Origin: an uncultured Lachnospiraceae bacterium
GTDB taxonomy: Bacteria > Bacillota > Clostridia > Lachnospirales > Lachnospiraceae
Direction of reading: 5' to 3'
NCBI GenBank assembly: GCA_905233955.1
Contig: CAJOFQ010000004.1
Span: forward strand, 38,417 to 102,416
Length of the DNA stretch: 64,000 nt
The position numbers and the translations under genes are program-made. The notes beneath the pieces were generated by a model, which was not told the DNA's origin, searched no databases, and saw nothing but the letters and a program-made list of their open reading frames with translations. Positions 8,760-17,537 of this stretch are shown here, one piece after another (the stretch's first letter is position 1; every line of letters begins with the position of its first letter).

Positions 8760-9891
8760 TTACAAACTTAAAAACTACAATTTGCTTTTGATAGGAGCCG
8801 TATTTGGGCTTACTATGATAGGTATCTTTGTCATTGGAAGCGCGAATGAAAGCTATTTTAACCGCCAGATACTGGGAATGGTTATTGGGCTTATTGTGAT
8901 GGTTATTGTATCGCTGATAGATTTTGAGTTTGTCCTTCAGTTTCATTATTTATATTACGCGCTGACTTTGGTAATACTGTTTCTTCCGCTGATCTTTGGA
9001 GATGAAGGAAGGCTTGGGGGAAGAAGATGGATTGATCTGGGGTTTATCAGATTCCAGCCATCTGAGCTGGCCAAGGTTTTGCTGGTATTGTTTTTTGCCA
9101 AATTTTTTATGATTTATCAGGAGCATATCAATAAAAAGCACATGCTTTTTCTGATTGCTGTTTTGGCGGCAATACCTCTGCTACTTATTTTAAAGGAGCC
9201 CGATCTTTCCACGACTATAGTTACTTTTTTGATTGTTTCTGCCATGGTCTTTACGGCGGGATTGTCATATAAGATTGTGGGATGGGTTTTAGGCCTTTCG
9301 ATTCCTGCGGTAAGTATATTTTTATTTCTTGTCAGCCGGGACGGGCAGACGATACTGAAGCCGTATCAGGGACGAAGAATCCTTGCATGGCTTCATCCGG
9401 AAGATTATCCTTCAGATGCGTACCAGCAGATGAATTCCATAATGGCTGTTGGCTCAGGACAGTTATTCGGCAAAGGTCTCTACAATGATGCGGCTGATTC
9501 TGTAAAAAATGGTAATTATATATCCGAGCCGCAGACAGATTTTATTTTTGCTGTGGCAGGAGAAGAGCTGGGATTTGTCGGATCCTTCATTATAGTTTTG
9601 CTGCTCCTTATAATATCATTAGAGTGCTTGAAAATGGCAAGGCACGCCAGGGATCTTTCAGGCCAGCTTATCTGTGTTGGAATGGCGTCTCTGATAGGAT
9701 TTCAGAGCTTTGTAAATATATGTGTTGTAACAGGTATGATGCCTAATACCGGTTTGCCGCTTCCGTTTGTAAGCTACGGTCTTACATCACTTGTTACGCT
9801 GTATTTAGGGATAGGTTTTGTCCTCAATGTGGGGTTGCAGGCAAAAAAACGCTATTCAGGGGGAAATGTTGAAATAGATTGGGGGGAATAA
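8740..9891 (+). CDS. rodA: SEDS peptidoglycan glycosyltransferase RodA
   Basis: A 383-residue polytopic membrane enzyme that polymerises lipid II glycan strands for sidewall growth with PBP2. The family signatures are RRWIDLGFIRFQPSELAKV, EPDLSTT, FAVAGEELGFVGS and GMMPNTGLPLPFVSYG. About ten membrane segments are evident. It could be FtsW, but pairing with mreBCD and PBP2 makes RodA the better call. It overlaps minC by 20 bases and is followed with no gap by mgsA. Confidence 0.93.
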   Translation: MISTFRNYKLKNYNLLLIGAVFGLTMIGIFVIGSANESYFNRQILGMVIGLIVMVIVSLIDFEFVLQFHYLYYALTLVILFLPLIFGDEGRLGGRRWIDLGFIRFQPSELAKVLLVLFFAKFFMIYQEHINKKHMLFLIAVLAAIPLLLILKEPDLSTTIVTFLIVSAMVFTAGLSYKIVGWVLGLSIPAVSIFLFLVSRDGQTILKPYQGRRILAWLHPEDYPSDAYQQMNSIMAVGSGQLFGKGLYNDAADSVKNGNYISEPQTDFIFAVAGEELGFVGSFIIVLLLLIISLECLKMARHARDLSGQLICVGMASLIGFQSFVNICVVTGMMPNTGLPLPFVSYGLTSLVTLYLGIGFVLNVGLQAKKRYSGGNVEIDWGE

Positions 9892-10287
9892 ATGAATATT
9901 GGTTTGGTTGCGCATGATGCCAAGAAAAAATTGATGCAGAATTTTTGTATTGCATACAGAGGAATTTTAAGTCGTCATGATATTTATGCCACAGGAACCA
10001 CTGGCAGATTGGTGGAAGAGGCAACTGGCATTAATGTTCGAAAATATCTGTCCGGTCATCTGGGAGGTACACAGCAGCTTGGAGCCAAGATCGAGCACAA
10101 TGAGATTGATCTTGTAATATTCTTAAGGGATGCAGTTACCGCCAAGGCACATGAGCCGGATGTGAACAACATAGTAAGATTGTGCGATGCACATAATATA
10201 CCTTTGGCTACAAATCTTGCTACAGCAGAGTTATTGATATTGTCTTTGGATCGGGGAGATTTTGAGTGGCGTGAGATGTACAAATAA
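9892..10287 (+). CDS. mgsA: Methylglyoxal synthase
   Basis: Converts dihydroxyacetone phosphate to methylglyoxal and phosphate, a glycolytic bypass. The 131 residues match MgsA throughout: a phosphate-binding ATGTTGRLVEEATG, LSGHLGGTQQLGA with the conserved Gly-Gly segment, and FLRDAVTAKAHEPDVN containing the catalytic Asp region. The ATG directly follows the rodA stop (TAAATG). Co-location of mgsA with rodA is common in Clostridia. Confidence 0.95.
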   Translation: MNIGLVAHDAKKKLMQNFCIAYRGILSRHDIYATGTTGRLVEEATGINVRKYLSGHLGGTQQLGAKIEHNEIDLVIFLRDAVTAKAHEPDVNNIVRLCDAHNIPLATNLATAELLILSLDRGDFEWREMYK

Positions 10288-11257
10288 TAAAAAAATAATT
10301 TCTTTGGCCTTAGCATGTCTTGTAATGGTTTATTCTTTGGCTGGATGCGGTCAGAAGGCTGATCCTAATGCTTATAGGATCTATGAATCAAGTTATTACT
10401 ATGACATAACAGAGGCGGCCTTTGTTGAAGAAACTCCTTTGTTTGCCGAAGATTTATGTATTCCTGACAGTGAGAATATCGGGATTAAAAAGGTTGATTC
10501 TTCGCTTGCCAAATCAGGAGCGGTTTTTAATAACACCTCCAGAAAAACCATATATTCAAAAAAGATTTATGACAAGGTATATCCGGCCAGCACTACCAAG
10601 ATACTTACAGCTTATATTGCTATCCGTTATGGTAACCTGGATGAGATTTATACTGTAAGTGAGCATGCCTGCGATCAGACATATGATTCTTCCGTGGCAG
10701 GGCTCTCTCCCGGGGATAAGATCACTCTCAGAGATCTTTTGTTCGGACTTATTCTTGCCAGCGGTAATGATGCTGCGATTGCGATTGCAGAAGGAATTGA
10801 TGGGGATGAGAAAACCTTTGTAGAAAGGATGAACAAGGTTGCTAAAAAGCTCGGAGCCACAGATTCACATTTTGTAACGCCAAACGGACTGCATGACGAG
10901 GATCATTACACAACAGCTTATGACATGTATTTGATTTTTTCGGCTGCCCTTGGCGAAAAGGAATTTTACACAATCCTATCGACTCCGGAGTATACTGCCA
11001 GATTTTCTGCGGCAGACAATTCCGTCAAGGAAAAACAATGGAAATCCACCAACAGCTATATAACCGGAGAAAGGACAGCTCCTGACGGGATAACTGTCAT
11101 AGGAGGTAAGACAGGTACTACCGGTGCTGCAGGCTATTGTCTTGTTATGTTATCAGAGAACAGCAACAAGGATCAGATAATATCTATGGTTTTTGACGCT
11201 GAAAACCGCTATAATCTGTACGATTTGATGAATCAGCTGTTATCCAAAGCGGGTTAG
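10271..11257 (+). CDS. Lipoprotein D-alanyl-D-alanine carboxypeptidase (DacA/PBP5-like)
   Basis: Trims the terminal D-Ala of peptidoglycan pentapeptides outside the membrane. The serine-peptidase motifs are all present: SxxK (YPASTTKIL), SGN (ASGNDAAIAIAEG) and KTG (GGKTGTTGAAG). The N-terminus is a lipoprotein signal with lipobox YSLAGC. At about 328 residues it has only the catalytic domain, without the C-terminal beta domain and amphipathic anchor of PBP5; the lipid anchor would replace these. GTG 10271 sits 12 bases after GGGGAG and is preferred to the ORF-track TTG at 10262. It overlaps mgsA by 17 bases. Confidence 0.88.
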   Translation: MRCTNNKKIISLALACLVMVYSLAGCGQKADPNAYRIYESSYYYDITEAAFVEETPLFAEDLCIPDSENIGIKKVDSSLAKSGAVFNNTSRKTIYSKKIYDKVYPASTTKILTAYIAIRYGNLDEIYTVSEHACDQTYDSSVAGLSPGDKITLRDLLFGLILASGNDAAIAIAEGIDGDEKTFVERMNKVAKKLGATDSHFVTPNGLHDEDHYTTAYDMYLIFSAALGEKEFYTILSTPEYTARFSAADNSVKEKQWKSTNSYITGERTAPDGITVIGGKTGTTGAAGYCLVMLSENSNKDQIISMVFDAENRYNLYDLMNQLLSKAG

Positions 11258-11276
11258 ATGACATTACAATTGTACC

Positions 11277-11305
11277 TTGAGTTTTGTATGCTAATATCTT
11301 ATAAT
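11277..11305 (+). promoter_or_regulatory. Predicted sigma-A promoter for the P-loop gene
   Basis: TTGAGT, 17-bp spacer and a perfect TATAAT, 59 bases before the start of the following gene. Consensus match only. Confidence 0.65.
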
Positions 11306-11364
11306 GTACCGGAAGGACTTATTGTTCTGTTTTTAAAATAATACGATACCAGGAGGGCAATATT

Positions 11365-11787
11365 ATGGTTGAAATCATTGCAGGCGACAGGGGAAAAGGA
11401 AAGACAAGACATTTATTAGATCGTATACATGAGGATGTTAAGAGTGCCGCAGGCGACATTATTTACATCGACAAGAGTCAGAAACACATGTATGAGTTGA
11501 CTTCCAGGGTCAGGCTCATTAACATGGCGGATTATACGATTTCTTCCACTGATGAGTTTTTAGGCTTTTTAAGTGGAGCTATCTCCCAGAACAGTGATAT
11601 AGAAGAGATAGCATTAGATAGTTTTCTTACGATTGCCTACATTGATTCCACAGAAGAGCTTACCCGGGCTATTGAGAAGCTGGATGTCATCTCAGAGAAA
11701 TTCAACATTAAGTTTGTATTGTGCATTTCCAAGGATGAGGTTGAGATGTCAGAAAGTGTTAAGGCCAAGGTAGTTATAACACTGTAA
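11365..11787 (+). CDS. Small P-loop protein of unknown function
   Basis: 140 residues with a clear N-terminal Walker A motif (AGDRGKGKTRHLL) and a possible Walker B-like strand (IEEIALDSFL). No other domain is recognisable. Its size and hydrophilic character suggest a soluble ATP/GTP-binding protein. The start is supported by AGGAGG 9 bases upstream of the ATG, and the gene has its own promoter. It sits between the shape operon and htpG. I do not recognise a named family with confidence. Confidence 0.75.
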   Translation: MVEIIAGDRGKGKTRHLLDRIHEDVKSAAGDIIYIDKSQKHMYELTSRVRLINMADYTISSTDEFLGFLSGAISQNSDIEEIALDSFLTIAYIDSTEELTRAIEKLDVISEKFNIKFVLCISKDEVEMSESVKAKVVITL

Positions 11788-11817
11788 CATATTTCCAATA
11801 TAAGTTGAAGATGATTA

Positions 11818-11844
11818 TTAGCACTCAATTTATTTGAGTGCTAA
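11818..11844 (+). promoter_or_regulatory. CIRCE operator (HrcA binding site) upstream of htpG
   Basis: TTAGCACTC, nine bases (AATTTATTT) and GAGTGCTAA: a perfect inverted repeat matching the CIRCE consensus. It ends 7 bases before the -35 box of the htpG promoter. A second copy lies before hrcA in this window. Confidence 0.95.
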
Positions 11845-11851
11845 TTTTTTA

Positions 11852-11880
11852 TTGACTTTTCTAATTTGTGGGAGTAAAAT
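11852..11880 (+). promoter_or_regulatory. Predicted sigma-A promoter of htpG
   Basis: TTGACT, 17-bp spacer and TAAAAT. The predicted transcript start (about 11887) lies upstream of the htpG Shine-Dalgarno GGAGG at 11906. The CIRCE operator is just upstream rather than over or after the promoter. Confidence 0.7.
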
Positions 11881-11920
11881 GGGTACCGGATTGAAAAACA
11901 TGTTTGGAGGTATGATAGTT

Positions 11921-14017
11921 ATGGCACAAACAAAAGGTACTTTATCAATAACCAGCGAAAATATATTTCCTGTTATTAAAAAATGGCTGTATTCCGATCA
12001 TGATATTTTCCTGAGAGAGCTGATTTCTAACGGTTGTGACGCAATTACAAAGTTAAAAAAGCTTGACATGATGGGCGAGTACGAGCTGCCGGAGGATTAC
12101 AAGCCTCGTATAGTAGTTACTGTTAACCCTGAAGACAAGACCCTTACTGTAGCAGATAATGGTCTTGGAATGACTGCTGATGAGGTTAATGAATATATTA
12201 ATCAGATAGCTTTTTCGGGAGCTACGGATTTCCTCGAGAAATACAAGGACAAGGCCAGTGAAGATCAGATCATAGGACACTTTGGACTGGGATTTTATTC
12301 TGCCTTCATGGTAGCTGATTATGTACATATAGATACCCGTTCCTACAAAGAGGGGGAGTCTGCAGTTCACTGGGAGTGCGACGGCGGCACATCTTATGTT
12401 ATGGATGAGACCGAGCGTGAGGATGTGGGAACTACCATCACTCTTAAGCTTAATGAGGATTGTCTGGAATTCTCGAATGAATACCGTATCAGAGAGGTTC
12501 TTGAGAAATACTGTTCGTTCATGCCGGTAGAGATATTCTTAGAGAAGGCCAACGCCGAAGAACAGTATGAGACCATAGATGCCGAGGACAGAAGGGACTC
12601 TGATACTGTAATAGAAGAGATCCACGAGGAGGCAAAATATGAAGAGCAGGAGGACGAGGACGGCAATAAAAAGCAGGTAGAGGTTTCCCCTGCTAAGGAG
12701 AAGCTTAAGATCGTAAAAAGACCTGTTCCGGTTAATGATATTAATCCCCTTTGGGCCAAGAACCCAAGTGAGTGCAGCGATGACGAATACAAGGAGTTCT
12801 ATCGCAAGGTATTCATGGATTTCAAGGAACCGCTGTTCTGGATACATCTGAATATGGACTATCCATTTAATCTTAAGGGCATCCTTTATTTCCCTAAGAT
12901 TAACACGGAATACGATTCAATTGAGGGAACGATCAAGCTCTACAATAATCAGGTATTTATAGCAGATAATATCAAGGAAGTGATTCCTGAATTTTTGATG
13001 CTGTTAAAGGGCGTAATTGATTGTCCGGATCTGCCGCTTAATGTTTCAAGGAGCGCTCTTCAGAATGACGGATTTGTTACCAAGATATCTGATTACATTA
13101 CCAAGAAGGTTGCGGACAAGCTTTCAGGCATGTGCAAGACTGACAAGGAGTCCTACGAGAAATACTGGGATGATATAAGTCCTTTCATCAAATACGGATG
13201 TCTTAGAGACAACAAGTTCTGTGACAGAATGAATGATTACATCCTGTTCAAGGACATATATGACGAGTACAAGACTCTTCCGGAGCTGTTAGTTAAGGAA
13301 GAGAAGGACGAAAGCGAGGACAAGGAAGACAAGCCTGAGATACTGGATGCGAATGGCAACCCTATATCTTCAGATGATTCCGGTGATGATAATTCCGAAG
13401 AGCCTAAGGATGAACGCAAGGTAGTATATTATGTGACTGATTTGGTTCAGCAGGGACAGTATATCTCCATGTTCAAGGAACAGAAGATGAACGCTGTTAT
13501 CCTGGATCATAATATTGATACCAGCTTTATTACCCAGCTTGAGCAGCGTAATGAGCAGTATCGTTTTTGCAGGATTGACGGTGATATCACGGATGGTCTC
13601 GTAGAAGAAGCAGAGGGTACCGAGGAGGATACCAAGTCTCTTTCGGAAGTATTCAAGAAATACTTATCCAATGACAAGCTTACTATTAAGGCGGAAAAGC
13701 TCAAGGATGAAGCTATCTCTTCTGTTTTGACTGTAAAAGAGGAATCCAGGAGAATGGCTGACATGATGAAGATGTACTCGATGTCAGGTATGGGAGGAAT
13801 GGATGCCAATTTATTCCCTCAGGATGAGACACTTATATTAAACATTGCTCATCCCCTGGTACAATTCCTTCTGGACAATCCTGATGGAGAGGGAGCGGAT
13901 AAGATCTGTCATCAACTGTACGATCTTGCAAGAATACAGAATGCTCCACTTGCTCCGGAGGATATGAAAGCTTTTGTAGCTAGAAGCAATGATATCATGA
14001 TGCTTCTTACAAAATAA
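11921..14017 (+). CDS. htpG: Hsp90 chaperone HtpG with acidic insertions
   Basis: ATP-dependent cytosolic chaperone. ATPase (GHKL) motifs: ELISNGCDAITKL, VADNGLGMT and IGHFGLGFYSAFMVAD. The middle domain has LNVSRSALQND, the C-terminus a dimerisation region. ATG 11921 lies 10 bases after GGAGG; ORF-track start 11834 is upstream of the promoter and not used. The 698 residues exceed the usual 620-640. The extra length is two charged segments: about 208-252 (Glu/Asp/Lys-rich, like a eukaryotic Hsp90 linker) and about 457-500 (Asp/Glu/Ser-rich). It is monocistronic between a CIRCE promoter and a terminator. Confidence 0.95.
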   Translation: MAQTKGTLSITSENIFPVIKKWLYSDHDIFLRELISNGCDAITKLKKLDMMGEYELPEDYKPRIVVTVNPEDKTLTVADNGLGMTADEVNEYINQIAFSGATDFLEKYKDKASEDQIIGHFGLGFYSAFMVADYVHIDTRSYKEGESAVHWECDGGTSYVMDETEREDVGTTITLKLNEDCLEFSNEYRIREVLEKYCSFMPVEIFLEKANAEEQYETIDAEDRRDSDTVIEEIHEEAKYEEQEDEDGNKKQVEVSPAKEKLKIVKRPVPVNDINPLWAKNPSECSDDEYKEFYRKVFMDFKEPLFWIHLNMDYPFNLKGILYFPKINTEYDSIEGTIKLYNNQVFIADNIKEVIPEFLMLLKGVIDCPDLPLNVSRSALQNDGFVTKISDYITKKVADKLSGMCKTDKESYEKYWDDISPFIKYGCLRDNKFCDRMNDYILFKDIYDEYKTLPELLVKEEKDESEDKEDKPEILDANGNPISSDDSGDDNSEEPKDERKVVYYVTDLVQQGQYISMFKEQKMNAVILDHNIDTSFITQLEQRNEQYRFCRIDGDITDGLVEEAEGTEEDTKSLSEVFKKYLSNDKLTIKAEKLKDEAISSVLTVKEESRRMADMMKMYSMSGMGGMDANLFPQDETLILNIAHPLVQFLLDNPDGEGADKICHQLYDLARIQNAPLAPEDMKAFVARSNDIMMLLTK

Positions 14018-14035
14018 GCATTAACTGTTCTTTAG

Positions 14036-14065
14036 AGACAGGTGTCACATGGCACCTGTCTTTTT
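14036..14065 (+). terminator. Rho-independent terminator of htpG
   Basis: AGACAGGTG pairs with CACCTGTCT around a short loop and is followed by TTTTT, 18 bases after the htpG stop. Confidence 0.88.
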
Positions 14066-14096
14066 GTGCATAAATTGTGCATAAATGCGCTAAAAT

Positions 14097-14125
14097 TTGC
14101 GACTATCAGTCATTTGTGTTATAGT
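14097..14125 (+). promoter_or_regulatory. Predicted sigma-A promoter for the DegV-purA genes
   Basis: TTGCGA, 17-bp spacer and TATAGT, 52 bases before the DegV start and just after the htpG terminator. Confidence 0.6.
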
Positions 14126-14177
14126 AGTTAAGTTATGGTAGAAGATGAATTGAACGAAGAAAGGCAAGATACTGTTT

Positions 14178-15056
14178 ATGAGCAGGGTAGCGATTCTGAC
14201 TGATTCTAACAGCGGTATATCCCAGGATGAAGCTAAAAAGCTTGGAATATATGTGCTGCCAACCCCATTTTATATTAATGACAAGCTGTATTATGAGGGA
14301 GTGAATCTGACTTCCGACAAGTTTTATAAATTGCAGGAAAAGGGAGCTGATATCAAGACATCTATGCCCATTGTCGGGGATGTGATGGATATGTGGAACA
14401 AGCTCTTAGAAGAATATGACGAGGTTATATATATTCCGCTGTCCAGCGGTCTTTCAGCTTCATGTCAGACAGCGATTAACATGGCTTCGGAGGAGCCTTA
14501 TTGTGACAGAGTATTTGTTGTTAACAACCAGAGAATCTCTGTAACCATGAAGCTTTCAGTACTTGAAGCCAAGCACCTTGCTGATGAGAAAAAGACTGGA
14601 GAGCAGATTCGGGAATATCTTGAGAAGACAAAATTTGATTCATCAATTTATCTGATGGTTAATACGCTGGATTATCTGAAAAAAGGAGGCAGGATTACGC
14701 CTGCTGCAGCAGCGATAGGCTCACTGCTGCGTATCAAGCCGGTGCTTCAGATACAGGGTGAGAAGCTGGATGCTTACGCCAAAGCCAGAACTGTTAAGCA
14801 GGCGGGAGAGGTTATGATAGAAGCCATAACCAAGGATCTTTCCGAGAGATTTAACGATCCGGATGCCAGGGACAGTATTATTGCAATGGCATATACCAGG
14901 GATACAGAACAAGCTGAGATTATAAGGGAAGAAGTAATGCGAAGATTTCCTGGTAAGAGTGTCGTTCTGGAACCATTATCCCTTGTGGTAGCCTGTCACA
15001 CAGGTCCGGGTGCTATTGGAATGACGGCTTCAAAGAGTCTTATAGAGGAGATATAA
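14178..15056 (+). CDS. DegV family fatty-acid-binding protein
   Basis: DegV/FakB-family proteins bind a fatty acid and, with a FakA kinase, present it for phosphorylation. The 292 residues contain the family landmarks ILTDSNSGIS at the N-terminus, LPTPFYIND, IPLSSGLSASCQTA and the C-terminal CHTGPGAIGM. No FakA kinase is encoded in this window, so a partner would have to be elsewhere. It is followed 13 bases later by purA, so the two may be cotranscribed. Confidence 0.9.
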   Translation: MSRVAILTDSNSGISQDEAKKLGIYVLPTPFYINDKLYYEGVNLTSDKFYKLQEKGADIKTSMPIVGDVMDMWNKLLEEYDEVIYIPLSSGLSASCQTAINMASEEPYCDRVFVVNNQRISVTMKLSVLEAKHLADEKKTGEQIREYLEKTKFDSSIYLMVNTLDYLKKGGRITPAAAAIGSLLRIKPVLQIQGEKLDAYAKARTVKQAGEVMIEAITKDLSERFNDPDARDSIIAMAYTRDTEQAEIIREEVMRRFPGKSVVLEPLSLVVACHTGPGAIGMTASKSLIEEI

Positions 15057-15069
15057 CGGAGGATTACAA

Positions 15070-16353
15070 ATGGTAAAAGCAGTAGTAGGAGCTAACTGGG
15101 GTGATGAGGGCAAGGGCAAGATCACCGATATGCTTTCGGAATCAGCGGATATCATAGTCAGATTCCAGGGCGGAGCAAATGCCGGACATACTATTGTCAA
15201 TGACTATGGTACATTTGCTCTTCACACTCTTCCATCAGGAGTTTTTTACGGTCATACCACCAGCGTTATTGCAAATGGAGTAGCGCTTAATATACCGGTA
15301 CTCGCCAAGGAGATACAATCCATAGTTGACCGTGGAGTTCCTATGCCCAGGATACTTGTGTCAGATAGAGCCCAGATGGTTATGCCCTATCACATTTTAT
15401 TTGATGAATATGAAGAAGAACGCCTGGGCAAGGCTTCGTTTGGTTCCACAAAGTCAGGAATTGCACCATTCTATTCAGACAAGTTCGCCAAGATAGGCTA
15501 CCAGGTCAGTGAGCTTTTTGATGAGGAGCTGCTTAAGGACAAAATCCACCGCACTTGTGAGCAGAAGAATGTTCTGTTGGAGCATCTTTATCATAAGCCT
15601 CTGATTGACGAGAAGGAATTGTTCAATACATTGATCTCTTATCGCAAAATGATAGAGCCATATGTATGTGATGTTTCTGCATTTTTATGGAATGCAATCA
15701 AAGAAGGCAAGGAGATACTGCTGGAGGGACAGCTTGGTACATTAAAGGATCCTGACCATGGCATCTATCCCATGGTAACATCCTCTTCAACCCTGGCAGG
15801 TTATGGGGCTGTGGGAGCCGGTATTCCTCCATACAGTATTGAAAAGGTTGTTACCGTAGTCAAAGCGTATTCATCAGCCGTAGGAGCTGGAGCATTTGTA
15901 AGCGAGATACTGGATGAAACCGAAGCTGAGGAGCTGCGCAAGAGGGGCGGCAACGCAGGAGAATATGGAGCTACTACCGGTCGTCCAAGGCGTATGGGAT
16001 GGTTTGACTGCGTTGCTACCAGATATGGCTGCAGGCTTCAGGGAACTACAGATGTTGCGTTTACAGTTTTGGATGTTCTGGGTTATCTGGACAAGATTCC
16101 GGTATGCGTGGGCTATGAAGTGGATGGCCAGGAAATCAAGGATTTTCCTGTTACACATCTTTTAGAGAAGGCCAAGCCCATTCTGGTGGAGTTGGATGGC
16201 TGGAAATGTGATATTACCGGGATCAGTGAATATGATAAATTGCCGGAGAATTGCCGTAAATATATTGAATTTATTGAGGAACATATAGGTTTTCCCATAA
16301 CGATGGTTTCAAACGGACCAAAGCGCAGTGACATAATATACCGCAACATATAA
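15070..16353 (+). CDS. purA: Adenylosuccinate synthetase
   Basis: Condenses IMP and aspartate using GTP, the first committed step to AMP. The 427-residue protein has the GTP-binding GANWGDEGKGKITD loop at the start, RFQGGANAGHTIV, the effector-type segment GSTKSGIAPFYSDK, and EGQLGTLKDPDHGIYP. Length is standard. GGAGG lies 8 bases upstream of the ATG. It shows no purine riboswitch or long leader; the intergenic gap is only 13 bases. Confidence 0.96.
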   Translation: MVKAVVGANWGDEGKGKITDMLSESADIIVRFQGGANAGHTIVNDYGTFALHTLPSGVFYGHTTSVIANGVALNIPVLAKEIQSIVDRGVPMPRILVSDRAQMVMPYHILFDEYEEERLGKASFGSTKSGIAPFYSDKFAKIGYQVSELFDEELLKDKIHRTCEQKNVLLEHLYHKPLIDEKELFNTLISYRKMIEPYVCDVSAFLWNAIKEGKEILLEGQLGTLKDPDHGIYPMVTSSSTLAGYGAVGAGIPPYSIEKVVTVVKAYSSAVGAGAFVSEILDETEAEELRKRGGNAGEYGATTGRPRRMGWFDCVATRYGCRLQGTTDVAFTVLDVLGYLDKIPVCVGYEVDGQEIKDFPVTHLLEKAKPILVELDGWKCDITGISEYDKLPENCRKYIEFIEEHIGFPITMVSNGPKRSDIIYRNI

Positions 16354-16367
16354 GAAGCAGGAATAAA

Positions 16368-17537
16368 ATGGTTGAAGTCAAGAATCTCACAAAAAAATAC
16401 AGTGGACACACAGCAGTGGATGATATTTCATTTACGCTGCTTCCCGGGAAGATATATGGTCTGTTAGGACCGAATGGAGCCGGTAAATCCACTACTATGA
16501 ATATGATGACCGGATATATTGCTCCGGGTGGCGGAACAGTGGAAGTAGACGGTCATGATATATACAAGGATGGCAAGGCTGCACGAAGCAGGATTGGATA
16601 TCTGCCGGAGAATCCGCCTCTTTATCAGGATATGACGGTCCATGAATATCTGGTTTTTGTAGCAGAATTAAAGGGAATGGACAAATCCCAAAGGCTCGTA
16701 GCAGTAGAAGCTGTTATGGAGGATGCCGGGGTTTTGGATGTGGCTGATAAGCTGATCCGTTCCCTTTCCAAGGGGTACAGACAGCGGGTAGGCTTCGCCG
16801 GAGCCATTATTAACGATCCGGCAGTTGTTATTCTGGATGAGCCGACAGTTGGCCTGGATCCCAAGCAGATTCTGGAATTTCGAGACAGAATACGAAGCCT
16901 GGGCGAAGAACATATAGTGCTCTTATCCTCGCATATTCTCTCTGAGATATCCGCTGTATGCGATCATGTGTTCATAATCAACAAGGGCAAGCTCATTGTA
17001 GATGATGATGTATCAAATCTCGACAAATATGTCAACAGTGACAGGCGCATTACGATATCTGTTAAGAGCTCCGAAGAAGATGTAGTTTTGGTATTAGGTG
17101 ATCTGGAAGGCATAAAGGATGTATTCTGCGGCGAGGAGAAGGACGGGGTTCTGGAGCTTGATATTACCGCGGCTGCAGACAATTCTGACATAACTGAGCA
17201 GATTTCGCTTGCGTTAATGGAGCACAGGATCCCAATACTGGGGATGAAGGAAGAAAAGGGTTCGCTGGAGCAGATATTTTTGGAGATTACCCAGGAGGAT
17301 CCTGCAGCCGCGGAGGAAGCGGAATCTGAAACAGAAACCGGAGAGTCCGAAGAAGAAACCAACGAATCTGAAACAGAAACCGAAGAATCCGAAGAAGAAA
17401 CCAACGAATCTGAAACAAAAACCGAAGAATCTGAAGAAGAAACCAACGAATCTGAAACAAAAACCGAAGAATCTGAAGAGGAAGCCGGGGAAGAATCGGA
17501 TAAGGGGGACGATGAGGTGACGGAGGAAGAGAAATGA
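16368..17537 (+). CDS. ABC transporter ATP-binding protein (GldA-like) with acidic repeat tail
   Basis: ATPase of an ABC-2 type exporter. The nucleotide-binding domain (1-220) has Walker A GPNGAGKSTT, the signature LSKGYRQRVGFA and Walker B VVILDEPTVGLD. An accessory domain follows (about 225-305). The last 70 residues are a nearly pure Glu/Ser/Thr tail made of four 14-residue repeats. The gene ends in an ATGA overlap with the permease gene. The pairing with a GldF-GldG-like partner suggests the GldA branch, which is widespread outside gliding bacteria; substrate unknown. Confidence 0.9.
   Translation: MVEVKNLTKKYSGHTAVDDISFTLLPGKIYGLLGPNGAGKSTTMNMMTGYIAPGGGTVEVDGHDIYKDGKAARSRIGYLPENPPLYQDMTVHEYLVFVAELKGMDKSQRLVAVEAVMEDAGVLDVADKLIRSLSKGYRQRVGFAGAIINDPAVVILDEPTVGLDPKQILEFRDRIRSLGEEHIVLLSSHILSEISAVCDHVFIINKGKLIVDDDVSNLDKYVNSDRRITISVKSSEEDVVLVLGDLEGIKDVFCGEEKDGVLELDITAAADNSDITEQISLALMEHRIPILGMKEEKGSLEQIFLEITQEDPAAAEEAESETETGESEEETNESETETEESEEETNESETKTEESEEETNESETKTEESEEEAGEESDKGDDEVTEEEK
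17322..17489 (+). repeat. Four tandem 42-bp repeats inside the ABC ATPase gene
   Basis: Four in-frame copies of a 42-bp unit starting GAATCTGAAACA, at 17322, 17364, 17406 and 17448. They encode ESETETxESEEETN-type 14-mers. Copies differ by only a few bases; copy 4 decays at its end. This is a coding minisatellite and could vary in copy number. Confidence 0.92.

Noticed and set aside
17322-17489. Regular repeats that could suggest a CRISPR array
   Set aside because: The 42-bp units are contiguous with no unique spacers, are in frame, and encode an acidic tail of a real gene.
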